Shown: positions 26,820 to 34,798, numbered from the stretch's first letter. The stretch is 50,176 nt of DNA from Flavobacteriales bacterium (GCA_947470515.1 CANITF010000022.1:1-50176); one strand, 5' to 3'. The notes: generated by a model from the letters alone, not told the origin. Numbers and translations: made by a program.

Positions 26820-27440
26820 CTACAACAGCAATTGATTTCTTGAAAACGTTTTCGCTTCCAAATGCCATTTTAAGCCAATTCCATTGCTGCTCATTTCAAT
26901 TGAATTCAATAAATTATCAAGGGACTTTTTTGAATGACGATTATGAATCACATAGGCTGTCAAATCAAATAAAAACAAAAATCCTCCCTGCATCAGCATA
27001 CTATTCCCGTAACCATTAAATTGAGCGCGTTTTTCCACATTGGATTTGGCCTCGCTGCGAAGAATTAAACCACTTGCCATATAACCAATATCAATTCCCG
27101 TGTTAATTAAAAAAATCTTTTCTGTTTGGTGCTCTTTTCTAATAGACTCAGAAAAAGTTAAGGTTGAGTTTGCCTTTTTTGCTTTTATATAAGCAGGAAT
27201 TGCCAATCCAATATTTACGGTATTCCACATCACATTCATTTGATGAAAATAACGAGCTTCACTGTTAGGAGCTGTTGAAGCCCAACCAATTCCACTTGCA
27301 ATAAAATTAGCAGTGGCCCAAGAACCTAAGCCAATCATTAGTTTTTTATTGATGTCTTCTCGATCAGCATTGAATTCCTGCAAAGGCTGCGCAAATGTAA
27401 AACATGGCACGAAAAATAAGAGTAAGTGAATTAGTTTCAT
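26820..27440 (-). CDS. DUF6992-like exported/membrane protein
   Basis: A 206-aa protein with a signal peptide (to about residue 17, FTFAQ). Motifs: EFNADREDINKKLMIGLGSWA, ARYFHQMNVMWNTVNIGLA, and a C-terminal GGFLFLFDLTAYVIHNRH. The FNADR...GSWA...RYFHQMN..WN..N pattern is what I recall for the DUF6992 family of Bacteroidota membrane proteins; I could not verify this. Three or four hydrophobic segments (about 35-55, 75-92, 115-130 and 155-175) suggest a small integral membrane protein. It is monocistronic. Function unknown. Confidence 0.65.
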   Translation of the reverse strand: MKLIHLLLFFVPCFTFAQPLQEFNADREDINKKLMIGLGSWATANFIASGIGWASTAPNSEARYFHQMNVMWNTVNIGLAIPAYIKAKKANSTLTFSESIRKEHQTEKIFLINTGIDIGYMASGLILRSEAKSNVEKRAQFNGYGNSMLMQGGFLFLFDLTAYVIHNRHSKKSLDNLLNSIEMSSNGIGLKWHLEAKTFSRNQLLL

Positions 27441-27659
27441 ACTATAAATTTAAACGTTCTAAAGGTTAAACAAAAAAGACGATCATTGGTTCAATTTTTA
27501 CGCTTATTCTTCAATAGTATATTTATTATTGTCAGCTGTATGGAAATGCTTCAAAAATTCTTTCGTATACCGAACATTAGCGCGTTTCAATTTTTATATT
27601 GGAAAACTTAAATAGGAGTTTGATTTAAAAAAAAAAATAGGAAAACAAGAAAAGACAAA

Positions 27660-28268
27660 ATGGACTTATTCAACAACGAAATAGCTTATCCAACAAACGT
27701 ATTACCCAAAGATGGTAGTGTTAATTATTACGGAAAACTGCTATCACATGTCGATGCAAATTATTATTTTGACTGTTTAATGAATACTATTAAATGGGAA
27801 AACGACCAAGCAAATATCTTCGGAAAACTCATACTAACAAAACGTAAAGTTGCTTGGTATGGTGACTCTGATTTTGAATATACCTATTCTAGTATCACAA
27901 AACGAGCATTACCGTGGACAAAAGAATTATTAGAATTGAAATTAATTGCTGAACAAAAATCAAATGAGAAATATAATTCCTGTTTGCTTAATTTATACCA
28001 CACTGGCGAAGAGGGAATGGCTTGGCACAGTGATGATGAAAAAAGCCTAAAGAAAAACGGAGCAATCAGCTCTTTAAGTTTTGGAGCAGAACGAAAATTT
28101 TCATTCAAGCACAAGGCAACAAAAGAAACTGTTTCAATACTATTAGAACATGGTAGTTTACTCGTTATGAAGGACACCACACAAACAAATTGGTTACACC
28201 GACTACCTCCGACAAAACGCGTAAGCAAGCCGCGAATAAACTTAACTTTTAGAACAATAAATGTTTAA
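27660..28268 (+). CDS. alkB: AlkB-type 2-oxoglutarate/Fe(II) DNA/RNA dealkylase
   Basis: A 202-aa protein. The iron triad is H123-S-D125 in AWHSDDE and His180 in NWLHRLP. The 2-oxoglutarate and substrate-binding arginines are in the terminal R192-I-N-L-T-F-R198 signature. YHTGEEGMAWHSD and SLSFGAERKF are the usual flanking blocks. It belongs to the ALKBH2/3-like short bacterial AlkB group that oxidatively removes methyl groups from 1-methyladenine and 3-methylcytosine in DNA or RNA. It is preceded by a poly-A tract (about 27624-27640) and lies in a loosely packed, accessory-looking region with no Ada regulon partner beside it. Confidence 0.92.
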   Translation: MDLFNNEIAYPTNVLPKDGSVNYYGKLLSHVDANYYFDCLMNTIKWENDQANIFGKLILTKRKVAWYGDSDFEYTYSSITKRALPWTKELLELKLIAEQKSNEKYNSCLLNLYHTGEEGMAWHSDDEKSLKKNGAISSLSFGAERKFSFKHKATKETVSILLEHGSLLVMKDTTQTNWLHRLPPTKRVSKPRINLTFRTINV

Positions 28269-28382
28269 TTCCTTAATCAAAAACAATAACTTTAGCAGAA
28301 ATATTAGTTTGAATGAGAAAAGAAATAAATTGTTTAGCCTATTTATCCATTTTTATAGCAATCGCCAACACTCCAAGAAATT

Positions 28383-29033
28383 ATGGTTAAACGCGCAAAA
28401 ATATCGGTAATAATGACCGTATTTAACACCAATTACACGTATACAAAAAGAGCAATTGATTCCGTTTTAAGCCAAGATTTTCAAGATTTCGAACTCATAA
28501 TTATTGACGATGGCAGTAGGGATGCTGATCGTGAGACATTAATGCAATATGTTGAAAAGTATGAAGATAAAATTGTCTATATCCGACATAGTAATCGGGG
28601 GCAATCAGCATCCATCAATCGTGGTGTGTTATATAGTTTAGGTGAATACATAACTATAATTGATAGTGATGATGAATATAAACTGAATCATTTGAGCGCT
28701 TGTCTTCAAGCTGTTAATAACTTAGATTTGGTATGTTCGACAACTGAAACAATCGTTGATACCATTGATGATTATTATGTTCCTGACAAAAATGATCAAA
28801 CAAAACTCATCCATCTTGACGATGCTATCTTGTTTGGAACATTATTCGGAATTAAAAAAGTATTTACCAGTATTTCCTTCAAAAATGGCTTTGCTGCCGA
28901 TGCTCATTTTTACGAAAAAGCAACTGAGCTATTTCGTGTAAAAAAAGTTGATCTAAGAACGTATGTTTATCACAGAAATATTCCAAACAGTATCTGTGCA
29001 ACGATTAAAATAGCAAATTCGATTAATTCTTAA
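28383..29033 (+). CDS. Glycosyltransferase family 2 (short)
   Basis: A 216-aa GT-A-fold enzyme. The nucleotide-sugar motifs are ISVIMTVFN at the N-terminus, IIDDGSRD (D42, D43) and the metal-binding DSDDEY (D94, D96, D97). There is no membrane segment. It is shorter than most GT2 enzymes (250-350 aa): the acceptor-binding C-terminal part after about 130 is reduced, but it still contains an ED-like substitute (AADAHFYEKA) and a basic/aromatic end. The acceptor is unknown; surface polysaccharide is the usual role. It is isolated from other glycan genes. A 25-codon ORF ends in an ATGGTTAA overlap with its start. Confidence 0.85.
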   Translation: MVKRAKISVIMTVFNTNYTYTKRAIDSVLSQDFQDFELIIIDDGSRDADRETLMQYVEKYEDKIVYIRHSNRGQSASINRGVLYSLGEYITIIDSDDEYKLNHLSACLQAVNNLDLVCSTTETIVDTIDDYYVPDKNDQTKLIHLDDAILFGTLFGIKKVFTSISFKNGFAADAHFYEKATELFRVKKVDLRTYVYHRNIPNSICATIKIANSINS

Positions 29034-29196
29034 ACAGTTATTTCCCTCTTTTCTTTTTAATCTCTTTGAGCATGTCTTTAAAGTCTGCTTGTGAATGATT
29101 AGAACTGAATGTATTTAGCCCTTAAAACACACTCTTTTCGTAAAATTGAATAAATAAAATATCTTCTTTGTTAAGCTTAAGCAGTTGTTAGGCGCA

Positions 29197-29250
29197 GCAG
29201 TGCAACTACAGCGAAGCTAGGTAGCAGTATAACTGCAACGAAGCTAGGCA
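29197..29250. repeat. Tandem 27-bp GC-richer repeat
   Basis: Two adjacent 27-bp units, 29197-29223 and 29224-29250, both of the form gcag-tgcaact-...-gcgaagctaggta (22 or so matches). The segment is clearly more GC-rich than its surroundings, with GAAGCTAGG in each unit. It lies just beyond the 3' end of the acyl-ACP desaturase, so it could form structure in that transcript. Similar AGCTTCGTTGCAGT-like minisatellites occur between genes in some Flavobacteriaceae, from memory. Confidence 0.8.
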
Positions 29251-29280
29251 GCGGAGCATCGTGCTTTTGCCTTCTTTCAG

Positions 29281-30273
29281 TTAAATCGCGTATTCTTTCT
29301 TATTCAACCAAATCAATTGTACTTCCGTGGTTTCTTGAAGTCGTTCAGCTAGATTGAAATAGCGTTTTGATAACGAGGATAAGAAATCTTGTGCTTTATT
29401 TCCTTCGGCACTTAGTCCTTTTAGCTTATCTATTCCCCAGAATTTTACCAAGTGATCAATAATATTCGCATAGTCATGACTGGCATAAACGCCAATTTTC
29501 TGTGTAATTGAAGCATAATTCACGTATTGCTTTTTGTCGGTGCCAAAATCCATCAGAGATGATGGCATGACTATTTTCTTTTTCATCATTTGAACAAATG
29601 CGGCAAGTCCACCGTTTGGATCGGTTTCAAACACTTTGCTCATGAAAAACTTATATGCTTTTTCGTGTAAAGCTTCTTCACCAGCGATAGTATTACATAT
29701 TTTCCCAAGGAGTTTGTCCCCCGACTTGAATGCTATTTTTCCCGTATTTACATGTGATATTTTCGTGGCGCGTTCTTGAAAAGAAGTATAAATTAAGCCA
29801 TTGTACGGATCGGCTTCTGTTTGAAGTTCAATACCATTGTATAGTAAACGTTGAATCGTAATCTCTACTTCGCGCATGTCTACACGACCACTGAGGTATA
29901 AGTATTTATTCAGTAAATCGCCGTGACGGTTTTCTTCCGCTGTCCACAGTCGAGACCAACGTACCCAGGCATTTGCACTTGCCACTGTGCGATCTTCGTT
30001 TATTCCTTTCAATAAATTGAAAAAAGTTTGATAGCTAGGAAGGGCTTCTTCTGTAATCATATTCCCAATCAAAGAGACCAATACAGTGTCTGGAACTTGA
30101 GCTATTCCTTCCTGAAGCAAACGGACTTGATCGGCAAAATCATCATCAGCAGCGTTTGGAATAAAATCAGTTGGTTGCCAACTCGTTTCTGGTGTTTTCA
30201 TTTTTTCATCGATGAATTGTCCAACGTGTTTTTCAATTGACTCAATTACTTCCATTTTTTCTTGGAATACCAT
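29281..30273 (-). CDS. Soluble acyl-ACP desaturase (stearoyl-ACP desaturase family)
   Basis: A 330-aa soluble di-iron protein of PF03405. Iron ligands can be placed: Glu in EEALPSY (about 75-76), E113-E114-N-R-H117 in the EENRHG motif, and E199-E200-A-L-H203 in the second EExxH. It should introduce a double bond (commonly delta-9) into an acyl chain carried on ACP, supplying unsaturated fatty acids for membrane lipids. It is the third, structurally unrelated desaturase in the window. The region upstream of its start has a TACATTTG box at 30474-30481 on the minus strand, about 200 bp away, giving a long 5' leader if used. It is monocistronic. Confidence 0.93.
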   Translation of the reverse strand: MVFQEKMEVIESIEKHVGQFIDEKMKTPETSWQPTDFIPNAADDDFADQVRLLQEGIAQVPDTVLVSLIGNMITEEALPSYQTFFNLLKGINEDRTVASANAWVRWSRLWTAEENRHGDLLNKYLYLSGRVDMREVEITIQRLLYNGIELQTEADPYNGLIYTSFQERATKISHVNTGKIAFKSGDKLLGKICNTIAGEEALHEKAYKFFMSKVFETDPNGGLAAFVQMMKKKIVMPSSLMDFGTDKKQYVNYASITQKIGVYASHDYANIIDHLVKFWGIDKLKGLSAEGNKAQDFLSSLSKRYFNLAERLQETTEVQLIWLNKKEYAI

Positions 30274-30551
30274 GTATTTTATTTGTTAATGTATTGTCTG
30301 AAAAAATATGGCTACAAACAAACCTTATATTCAGTGAAAAGAAAGGTATTTTGAATAGTAAAAAGACATAAAAATCCAAGCTAAATTATTAGCATGTATA
30401 GTCGCTCCTTAACATACTGTTTACATTAAACAAGGTGAACAGTTCATTGTTTAATATTCTGACTAGATTTTCGCAAATGTATATTGAAAACACGTTAAAG
30501 TAAAAAAAAATAGACTCTTACAAGTCAGAGTTCTTTTAGTGAACGCGCTAA

Positions 30552-30695
30552 TCGATTGGGAATTTAACAACCATTGAGGCCGTTATAGATAGTGCATACG
30601 GTGCGCCAATCCAGCAAATAGAAGAAATACAACAACCTTTTGACTTCTCAGAATTTACAACGGAGGAACTAAGGGAAGTATTGAAGGAAGATTGA
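30552..30695 (+). pseudogene. Orphan C-terminal coding fragment
   Basis: An open frame of 47 codons begins after a TAA at 30549-30551 and has no ATG. It reads TTIEAVIDSAYGAPIQQIEE and ends in an acidic tail TTEELREVLKED. The composition is protein-like (amphipathic, acidic C-terminus) but no start or family can be assigned. It is probably the remains of a gene truncated on its 5' side, and lies immediately before the composite repeats. Confidence 0.35.
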
Positions 30696-30718
30696 TTAAT
30701 ACTTTTATTAATCATATG

Positions 30719-30980
30719 TGACTATCTAACGCGCGTATGGAATCATTAATGAATACTTTTTTAATTATATTACACTATCTGTTACGCGTGTGTATCTGTT
30801 TTCTATTCATTATCGGACACTATAAAAAAGAAATAGTTTGTTGAATACATTACTATCTGTACGTGCGTGTATCATTCAAAAGAGACACTATAAAAAAGAA
30901 TATGTTACTATCTGTTGCGCGTGTAATGTGATTAATCAAGTTTTATCAATTCATATTTGAGTATCTGTTACGCGTAAAGA
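30719..30980. repeat. Five degenerate copies of TATCTGTTACGCGTGTAT plus two of GACACTATAAAAAAGAA
   Basis: Copies of the (A/G)CTATCTGTTACGCGTGTAT motif are at 30719-30749, 30773-30796, 30851-30875, 30907-30928 and 30959-30980, all in the same orientation. Two copies of gacactataaaaaagaa(t)a lie at 30816-30835 and 30884-30904, between them. Starts are 53-78 bp apart. The intervening DNA is not conserved and there is no dyad symmetry, so it is not a CRISPR array. The same two motifs recur on the other side of the next gene (31672-31787). The remainder of 30274-31011 holds only the orphan fragment. Confidence 0.75.
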
Positions 30981-31011
30981 AATATTAATAGCCCCTATTC
31001 TCTAAAATCAA

Positions 31012-31530
31012 TTACAAATTTACCTCAACAGATTTCACTAGGTCGTCACCTGCTGAATAGAGTTTAGATAATATTATTATATTACTAATTAGGCTTACCA
31101 CCCCCAATAATATATATATGTTTTTTATTGAATCCTTATCCTTAAAGACGCTTGCAACAAGGACTGAAATAATAGCGAAAATCATCATCCCCAATATTAC
31201 ATAAACTGCACCTTTAATCGCTTTCCCCGCATCAATTATTTTATTTGGATTAATTACTAAACTGGAATAATTTTGTCTTTTTAGTTCTTTCTTAAATTCT
31301 ATATTATGTTTTTTTGTAGTTTCTAATTCTTCTATAAAGTCATCAGAAAGAATATGGTCGACTGTTTCTCTTTCCTCGGCTGAAATCTCTCGTTCTGAAA
31401 GATGTATTTTTAATGCTTCATACCATTCTTTGTCTAATGTATTTCCTTTAATTCGATGAGACCTTAATTGCTCAATTAATTGACTTGTGGGTTTCATTGA
31501 ATAAAATTTCAGCATTGCTCCTTTTTCCAT
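31012..31530 (-). CDS. Hypothetical two-TM protein flanked by direct repeats
   Basis: A 172-aa protein, unrecognised. Residues 1-100 are charged and helical (LIEQLRSHRIKG, HLSEREISAEERETVDHIL), with a pattern like a short bacterial 'rhomboid-linker' or coiled domain. Two transmembrane helices follow: about 110-132 (VYVILGMMIFAIISVLV) and about 138-158 (IYILLGVVSLISNIIIL). The charged N-terminal domain is probably cytosolic. The first Met has an in-frame alternative at residue 6. It is flanked on both sides by the same composite repeats and lies between the acyl-ACP desaturase and a restriction-nuclease-like gene. Function unknown. Confidence 0.6.
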   Translation of the reverse strand: MEKGAMLKFYSMKPTSQLIEQLRSHRIKGNTLDKEWYEALKIHLSEREISAEERETVDHILSDDFIEELETTKKHNIEFKKELKRQNYSSLVINPNKIIDAGKAIKGAVYVILGMMIFAIISVLVASVFKDKDSIKNIYILLGVVSLISNIIILSKLYSAGDDLVKSVEVNL

Positions 31531-31671
31531 TTCATTTATTTTAATTATTCACTCAAGTGTTTATCCAGTCTGTTAAATTTTTAATACTCATAAATAACAT
31601 ATTTATAAGCTTACCTTTTATCAATATTAGGTATTAAATCCTAATTAGTTGAAATTCAAGAAGAAAAATCT

Positions 31672-31787
31672 GACTATCTGATTCGCCTATAGAATTAAAA
31701 TGGGACAATATAAAAAAGTAACACTATAAATAAGAAATATGTTTTTTGAATATCTAGGTATCTGTTACGTGCGTATAGAATCATTTT
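31672..31787. repeat. Second cluster of the composite repeats
   Basis: The TATCTG...CGTATAGAATCAT motif is at 31672-31700 and 31758-31787. The TATAAAAAAGTA/ACTATAAATAAGAA motif is at 31704-31720 and 31721-31741. The 31758 copy extends the match to the 30719 copy through GAATCATT. Orientation is the same as in the first cluster, so the two clusters are direct repeats flanking the two-TM gene. The rest of 31531-31866 shows no gene. Confidence 0.7.
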
Positions 31788-31866
31788 TTCAATCCAGCTC
31801 TATACATCAAAATACTGCATTTGATCCCGAGACAATAAAAGCACGTATAAGATTGTCTTTCATTTA

Positions 31867-32925
31867 TTAAATTAAATAACTCAAGGCCATTTCAGTAAGT
31901 TCTTTCTTCAATTTAGTTATTGATGAAATTGAAACATCTTCTAATTTGTAGGTCACTTTATTAATCTCAATAACCTTAGAATTGTCCTTGAAAATGACAG
32001 AACAGATTTGCTTGTTTTGATTATCATCAACTGTAATAATGAACATTGTCTTTAAATCTCTATAGCTGATTCTATCTAGTTGGGCGCTCTTTATCTTAGA
32101 AGACATTGCAAGTATTGTTTTGATGACATTGTATGCTTTAATTTCTTCATCAGTTGTTATAACTCCAGAATTTGATGAAGCTATTTCTTTTTTAAAAACT
32201 CTATCTAAAGCTGTTTTTATTGAAGTTGAATTTACTAATTCTTTAATTTGTGTAAGCACCTTATCATTAGACCTAAGTCCTCCCATATTTCGGTAAATTA
32301 TCTTTGCAAGGTCATCACTTGGATTGCCTATAGTCTCAAATAAAGCGTTATCAAATTCATCTAAAAAATAGATTTCTTCAGCTTCCGCCAAAATATCTTT
32401 AACTTCTATGTTTTGATGATTAAACAATGCCAACATTTCTAAATCAGAAGTTCCATAATTCATAATGTCAAAACTAAAAAATGGTTTTGTATTCAATCCT
32501 TGTTTCAATTTTGCATTGATTGTATAGAAATTATAGATTATTCCATTTGTTAAAATACCAATCTTTGCCGATGGCGTATAAAGGCAATATTCATTTAATT
32601 GTCTAAAATGATTATCGGTTAATTTGGAAGTGCAACTTTTACATTCTACCAACATAATTGGATCCTTTTTCCCTAGAGTTATTGCAATGTCAACACGTCT
32701 ATTTTTTTTATCTGCCATGTCAGCATAAAACTCGTGTGTATAATCATCTATCTTTTGATAGTTTAGGATATTCAAAAATGGATGGATAAGATTATCTCGT
32801 GTTTGAGTTTCATCTTTACTGGCGTTAATTGCCTTATTAAAGTCCCAATTGTCAAATGATTTTTTTAATTGAGTAGTTACTTGTTTAAGTCTTTTGCTAT
32901 CCATAATGAATTTGGTTTTATTCAA
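31867..32925 (-). CDS. HsdR-N-like PD-(D/E)XK protein (stand-alone)
   Basis: A 352-aa protein. Its N-terminal 200 residues match the type I restriction enzyme R-subunit N-terminal nuclease fold (HSDR_N type): RRVDIAI with Asp79, and MLVECK with Glu94 and Lys96, the D...ExK active site. They are preceded by TRDNLIHPFLNILNY and followed by LNEYCLYTPSAKIGILTNG. The C-terminal half (about 210-352) is helical then beta-rich, with no helicase motifs; the motor domain of true HsdR is absent. No hsdM or hsdS lies nearby. Stand-alone proteins of this kind are frequent in Bacteroidota accessory regions and are presumed to be nucleases or defence-related. Met8 is an alternative start. Confidence 0.78.
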   Translation of the reverse strand: MNKTKFIMDSKRLKQVTTQLKKSFDNWDFNKAINASKDETQTRDNLIHPFLNILNYQKIDDYTHEFYADMADKKNRRVDIAITLGKKDPIMLVECKSCTSKLTDNHFRQLNEYCLYTPSAKIGILTNGIIYNFYTINAKLKQGLNTKPFFSFDIMNYGTSDLEMLALFNHQNIEVKDILAEAEEIYFLDEFDNALFETIGNPSDDLAKIIYRNMGGLRSNDKVLTQIKELVNSTSIKTALDRVFKKEIASSNSGVITTDEEIKAYNVIKTILAMSSKIKSAQLDRISYRDLKTMFIITVDDNQNKQICSVIFKDNSKVIEINKVTYKLEDVSISSITKLKKELTEMALSYLI

Positions 32926-33094
32926 AGCTAATATTTATTTTTTAATACTAAGCTTTTTCAATTAGTGGGGAACATGTCGGGAAACTAAAAAAAGTCAAAC
33001 CATTGATATAAAATAATTTGACTCTATCTTTTGTAGCCTCAAAGATCGAAAAATCAAACTTTTATAAGGATTTGGAGCGGGTAGCAGAGTTCTA

Positions 33095-33215
33095 TTTACC
33101 GTCGAAAAAAGAGTAAACGGTAAAAAAGTAGATTATTGCCGTATGATACTGATTCCAATATCAATTTTACCGCCCAAATCTTCGCATACGGTATATTTTG
33201 TGTTTTTTACCGTTT
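33095..33215. promoter_or_regulatory. Cluster of TACCGT/ACGGTA boxes upstream of fic
   Basis: Within about 120 bp the core TACCGT or its complement recurs six times, some with one change: tttaccgt 33095-33102, acggta 33117-33122, gccgtat 33138-33144, tttaccgcc 33166-33174, atacggtat 33186-33194 and tttaccgttt 33206-33215. Both orientations occur, so paired inverted sites are formed. The density is high for such an AT-rich region. This fits a set of operator sites for a regulator, possibly the winged-helix C-terminus of the Fic protein itself. The rest of 32926-33253 is a non-coding divergent promoter region. Confidence 0.5.
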
Positions 33216-33253
33216 AATAATTGTAATGTCGTATATTTACAAAAAAGAGTCTG

Positions 33254-34381
33254 ATGTCTAAGTTGCTTTATAATATAAATCCAGATCGAAATAAACCTTG
33301 GAATGATTTACCAGAATTGCCAATTCGAAGTGAATTGATAGATTCAATTCCAATATTAAAAAAACTGGGGGACGCTAAAGCAGCACTGGCAAAACTTCAA
33401 GGAAGAAGTGCGGTAATCCCTAATCAAGGAATGCTGATTAATTCAATTAGTTTGCAAGAAGCAAAAACATCATCAGAAATCGAAAATATCTTCACAACTG
33501 ATGATGAGCTTTACAAAGCCTATAGCGACGGGCAAAACGAAGCAAATGGTTCTTCTAAGGAAGTTTTGCGTTATAGAGAAGCGCTTTGGTCAGGGTATAA
33601 TTATCTATTAAAAACGAAACAATTTAATCAAGAATACTTCCTGCAAATTTTTCAAGAAATTAAACAAACTAAAGACAAAATTAGGCCACCTTTTCTAGAA
33701 ACTGCTATCAAACAAGCTGGTGACGGACCAAATGCAGGCCAAGTAATTTATACACCACCTAGAGGTGCAGGAGTAATTGAAAAGAAATTGTCCAATTTGA
33801 TTGATTTTTTGAATGATGATGAATCCTATCAAATCGATCACCTTATTAAAATGGCTATCGCACATTATCAATTTGAAGCAATACATCCTTTTCGTGATGG
33901 AAATGGGCGAACGGGCCGTGTTTTCAATATTCATTATTTAACAGCAAAAGGATTGTTAGATTTCCCAATTCTCTTTTTAAGTCGCTATATTCTAGATAAC
34001 AAAACTGATTATTATAAAGGGCTACAAGGCGTTTCGCAAAGAGGAAATTGGGAAGAATGGATAATCTTTATGCTTAAGGCTGTTGAACAAACCTCTAAGA
34101 TTACCTTTCAAAAGATAAATGATATCATTTCTGTTAAAGATGCCATATTAGACTACATGAAAAAGGAAAGTAAATTTTTAAATCCAAATGAATTGATTGA
34201 GTTCATTTTTAATCAACCATATACAAAAGTCAACCAACTGGTTGAGAATAATGTTTATGCAGAAAAGACTGCAAGGAAATACCTAAATGAATTATGCGAT
34301 ATTGGGGTTTTAGAAAAAAAAACAATCGAGGGCAAACATTATTATCTTAACCTTGAATTATACAGGATTCTATCCGAATAA
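33254..34381 (+). CDS. Fic family AMP-transferase with wHTH C-terminus
   Basis: A 375-aa protein. The Fic core has the full active-site motif H211-P-F-R-D215-G-N-G-R219-T-G-R. Near the N-terminus, S73-S-E-I-E77-N78 matches the (S/T)xxxE(G/N) inhibitory helix, making it a class II (auto-inhibited) Fic protein. The flap region is VIYTPPRG. The C-terminal 90 residues (about 285-375) form a winged-helix-like domain with FLNPNELIEFI and KTARKYLNELCDIG. Fic enzymes move AMP from ATP to a hydroxyl of a target protein. Such Fic-wHTH proteins occur in accessory islands as regulators or toxin-like genes; no separate antitoxin gene is adjacent. Multiple TACCGT boxes upstream suggest autoregulation. Confidence 0.92.
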   Translation: MSKLLYNINPDRNKPWNDLPELPIRSELIDSIPILKKLGDAKAALAKLQGRSAVIPNQGMLINSISLQEAKTSSEIENIFTTDDELYKAYSDGQNEANGSSKEVLRYREALWSGYNYLLKTKQFNQEYFLQIFQEIKQTKDKIRPPFLETAIKQAGDGPNAGQVIYTPPRGAGVIEKKLSNLIDFLNDDESYQIDHLIKMAIAHYQFEAIHPFRDGNGRTGRVFNIHYLTAKGLLDFPILFLSRYILDNKTDYYKGLQGVSQRGNWEEWIIFMLKAVEQTSKITFQKINDIISVKDAILDYMKKESKFLNPNELIEFIFNQPYTKVNQLVENNVYAEKTARKYLNELCDIGVLEKKTIEGKHYYLNLELYRILSE

Positions 34382-34483
34382 CATGTATAGTTCTAACTTT
34401 TGAATTTTTCCAATAATACAGTAAAACTTAGGAATAGCAACACATTTAATCATGAAGTAATCCGTTTGGGGTGTGAACAATAA

Positions 34484-34516
34484 AAAAGTCCCAAACCTAT
34501 ATAGAATGGGACTTTT
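34484..34516. terminator. Bidirectional hairpin terminator
   Basis: AAAAGTCCCA (34484-34493) and TGGGACTTTT (34507-34516) pair perfectly around a 13-nt loop, with A/T runs on both sides. It can end Fic transcription (plus) and minus-strand transcripts from the tRNA side. Confidence 0.75.
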
Positions 34517-34523
34517 AGCTTAC

Positions 34524-34543
34524 TTTGTGACCTCGTTATGATT
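34524..34543 (-). other. Duplicated tRNA-Arg 3' end (19 of 20 identical)
   Basis: tttgtgacctcgttatgatt matches the 3' end of the tRNA-Arg gene at 34822-34841 with one change, in the same orientation, 298 bp away. The remaining tRNA body is absent here. A terminator hairpin follows directly on the minus-strand side, as it does after the intact tRNA. This is what an integration at a tRNA 3' end leaves behind, or a broken tandem tRNA copy. Confidence 0.7.
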
Positions 34544-34596
34544 ACAGGTCCAAAGTCGTCATCCCGAAAATTAGGGACAAGCTGTGCAGTGGATGT

Positions 34597-34640
34597 AAGC
34601 ACTTTTTCGCAAAAGCGAAAAATGGTGCTTTTTTGTTTTA
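34597..34640 (+). terminator. Hairpin terminator with T-run
   Basis: AAGCACTTTTTCGC (34597-34610) pairs with GCGAAAAATGGTGCTT (34615-34630), with a 2-nt bulge, AAAA loop and following TTTTTTGTTTT. A strong plus-strand terminator shape in a region with no gene directly upstream of it. Confidence 0.6.
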
Positions 34641-34715
34641 CCTCTTGCTTGATTCTAAGTTGTTAGTTAGGATAAATGATCCTTTCGTTTTGCTCATAGC
34701 AAGCATTGAACCCAC

Positions 34716-34798
34716 GAACTGCGAAAAGCAGTTCTAGGTTTTTCATTTTATAACTGCTTATCAAAATGCATTTTGAACGCTTTATAAAATGAAAAACC
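34716..34798. repeat. Nested palindromes: hairpin plus 17-bp inverted repeat around a 16-bp palindrome
   Basis: GAACTGC-GAAAA-GCAGTTC (34716-34734) is a perfect 7-bp hairpin. Immediately after, GGTTTTTCATTTTATAA (34737-34753) is perfectly complementary to 34782-34798. The 28-bp spacer between them contains the perfect 16-bp palindrome TCAAAATGCATTTTGA (34761-34776), whose centre lies within 1 bp of the centre of the outer repeat. The whole 83-bp block could extrude as a long cruciform or be a site for a dimeric DNA-binding protein or recombinase. Confidence 0.8.

Noticed and set aside
29041-29160. Minus-strand coding-like tail (SNHSQADFKDMLKEIKKKRG then stop), preceded after a stop by another short tail
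   Set aside because: An in-frame TAA lies only 26 codons upstream and there is no start; it may be a decayed gene end but cannot be supported as a feature.
30274-30551. Regulatory RNA in the desaturase upstream region
   Set aside because: Only one TACATTTG box far upstream and AT-rich DNA; no conserved riboswitch motif was recognised.
30719-31787. Could the regularly spaced repeats be a CRISPR array?
   Set aside because: Copies are degenerate, spacing varies from 53 to 78 bp, repeat cores are under 25 bp, other motifs lie in the spacers, and no cas genes are nearby.
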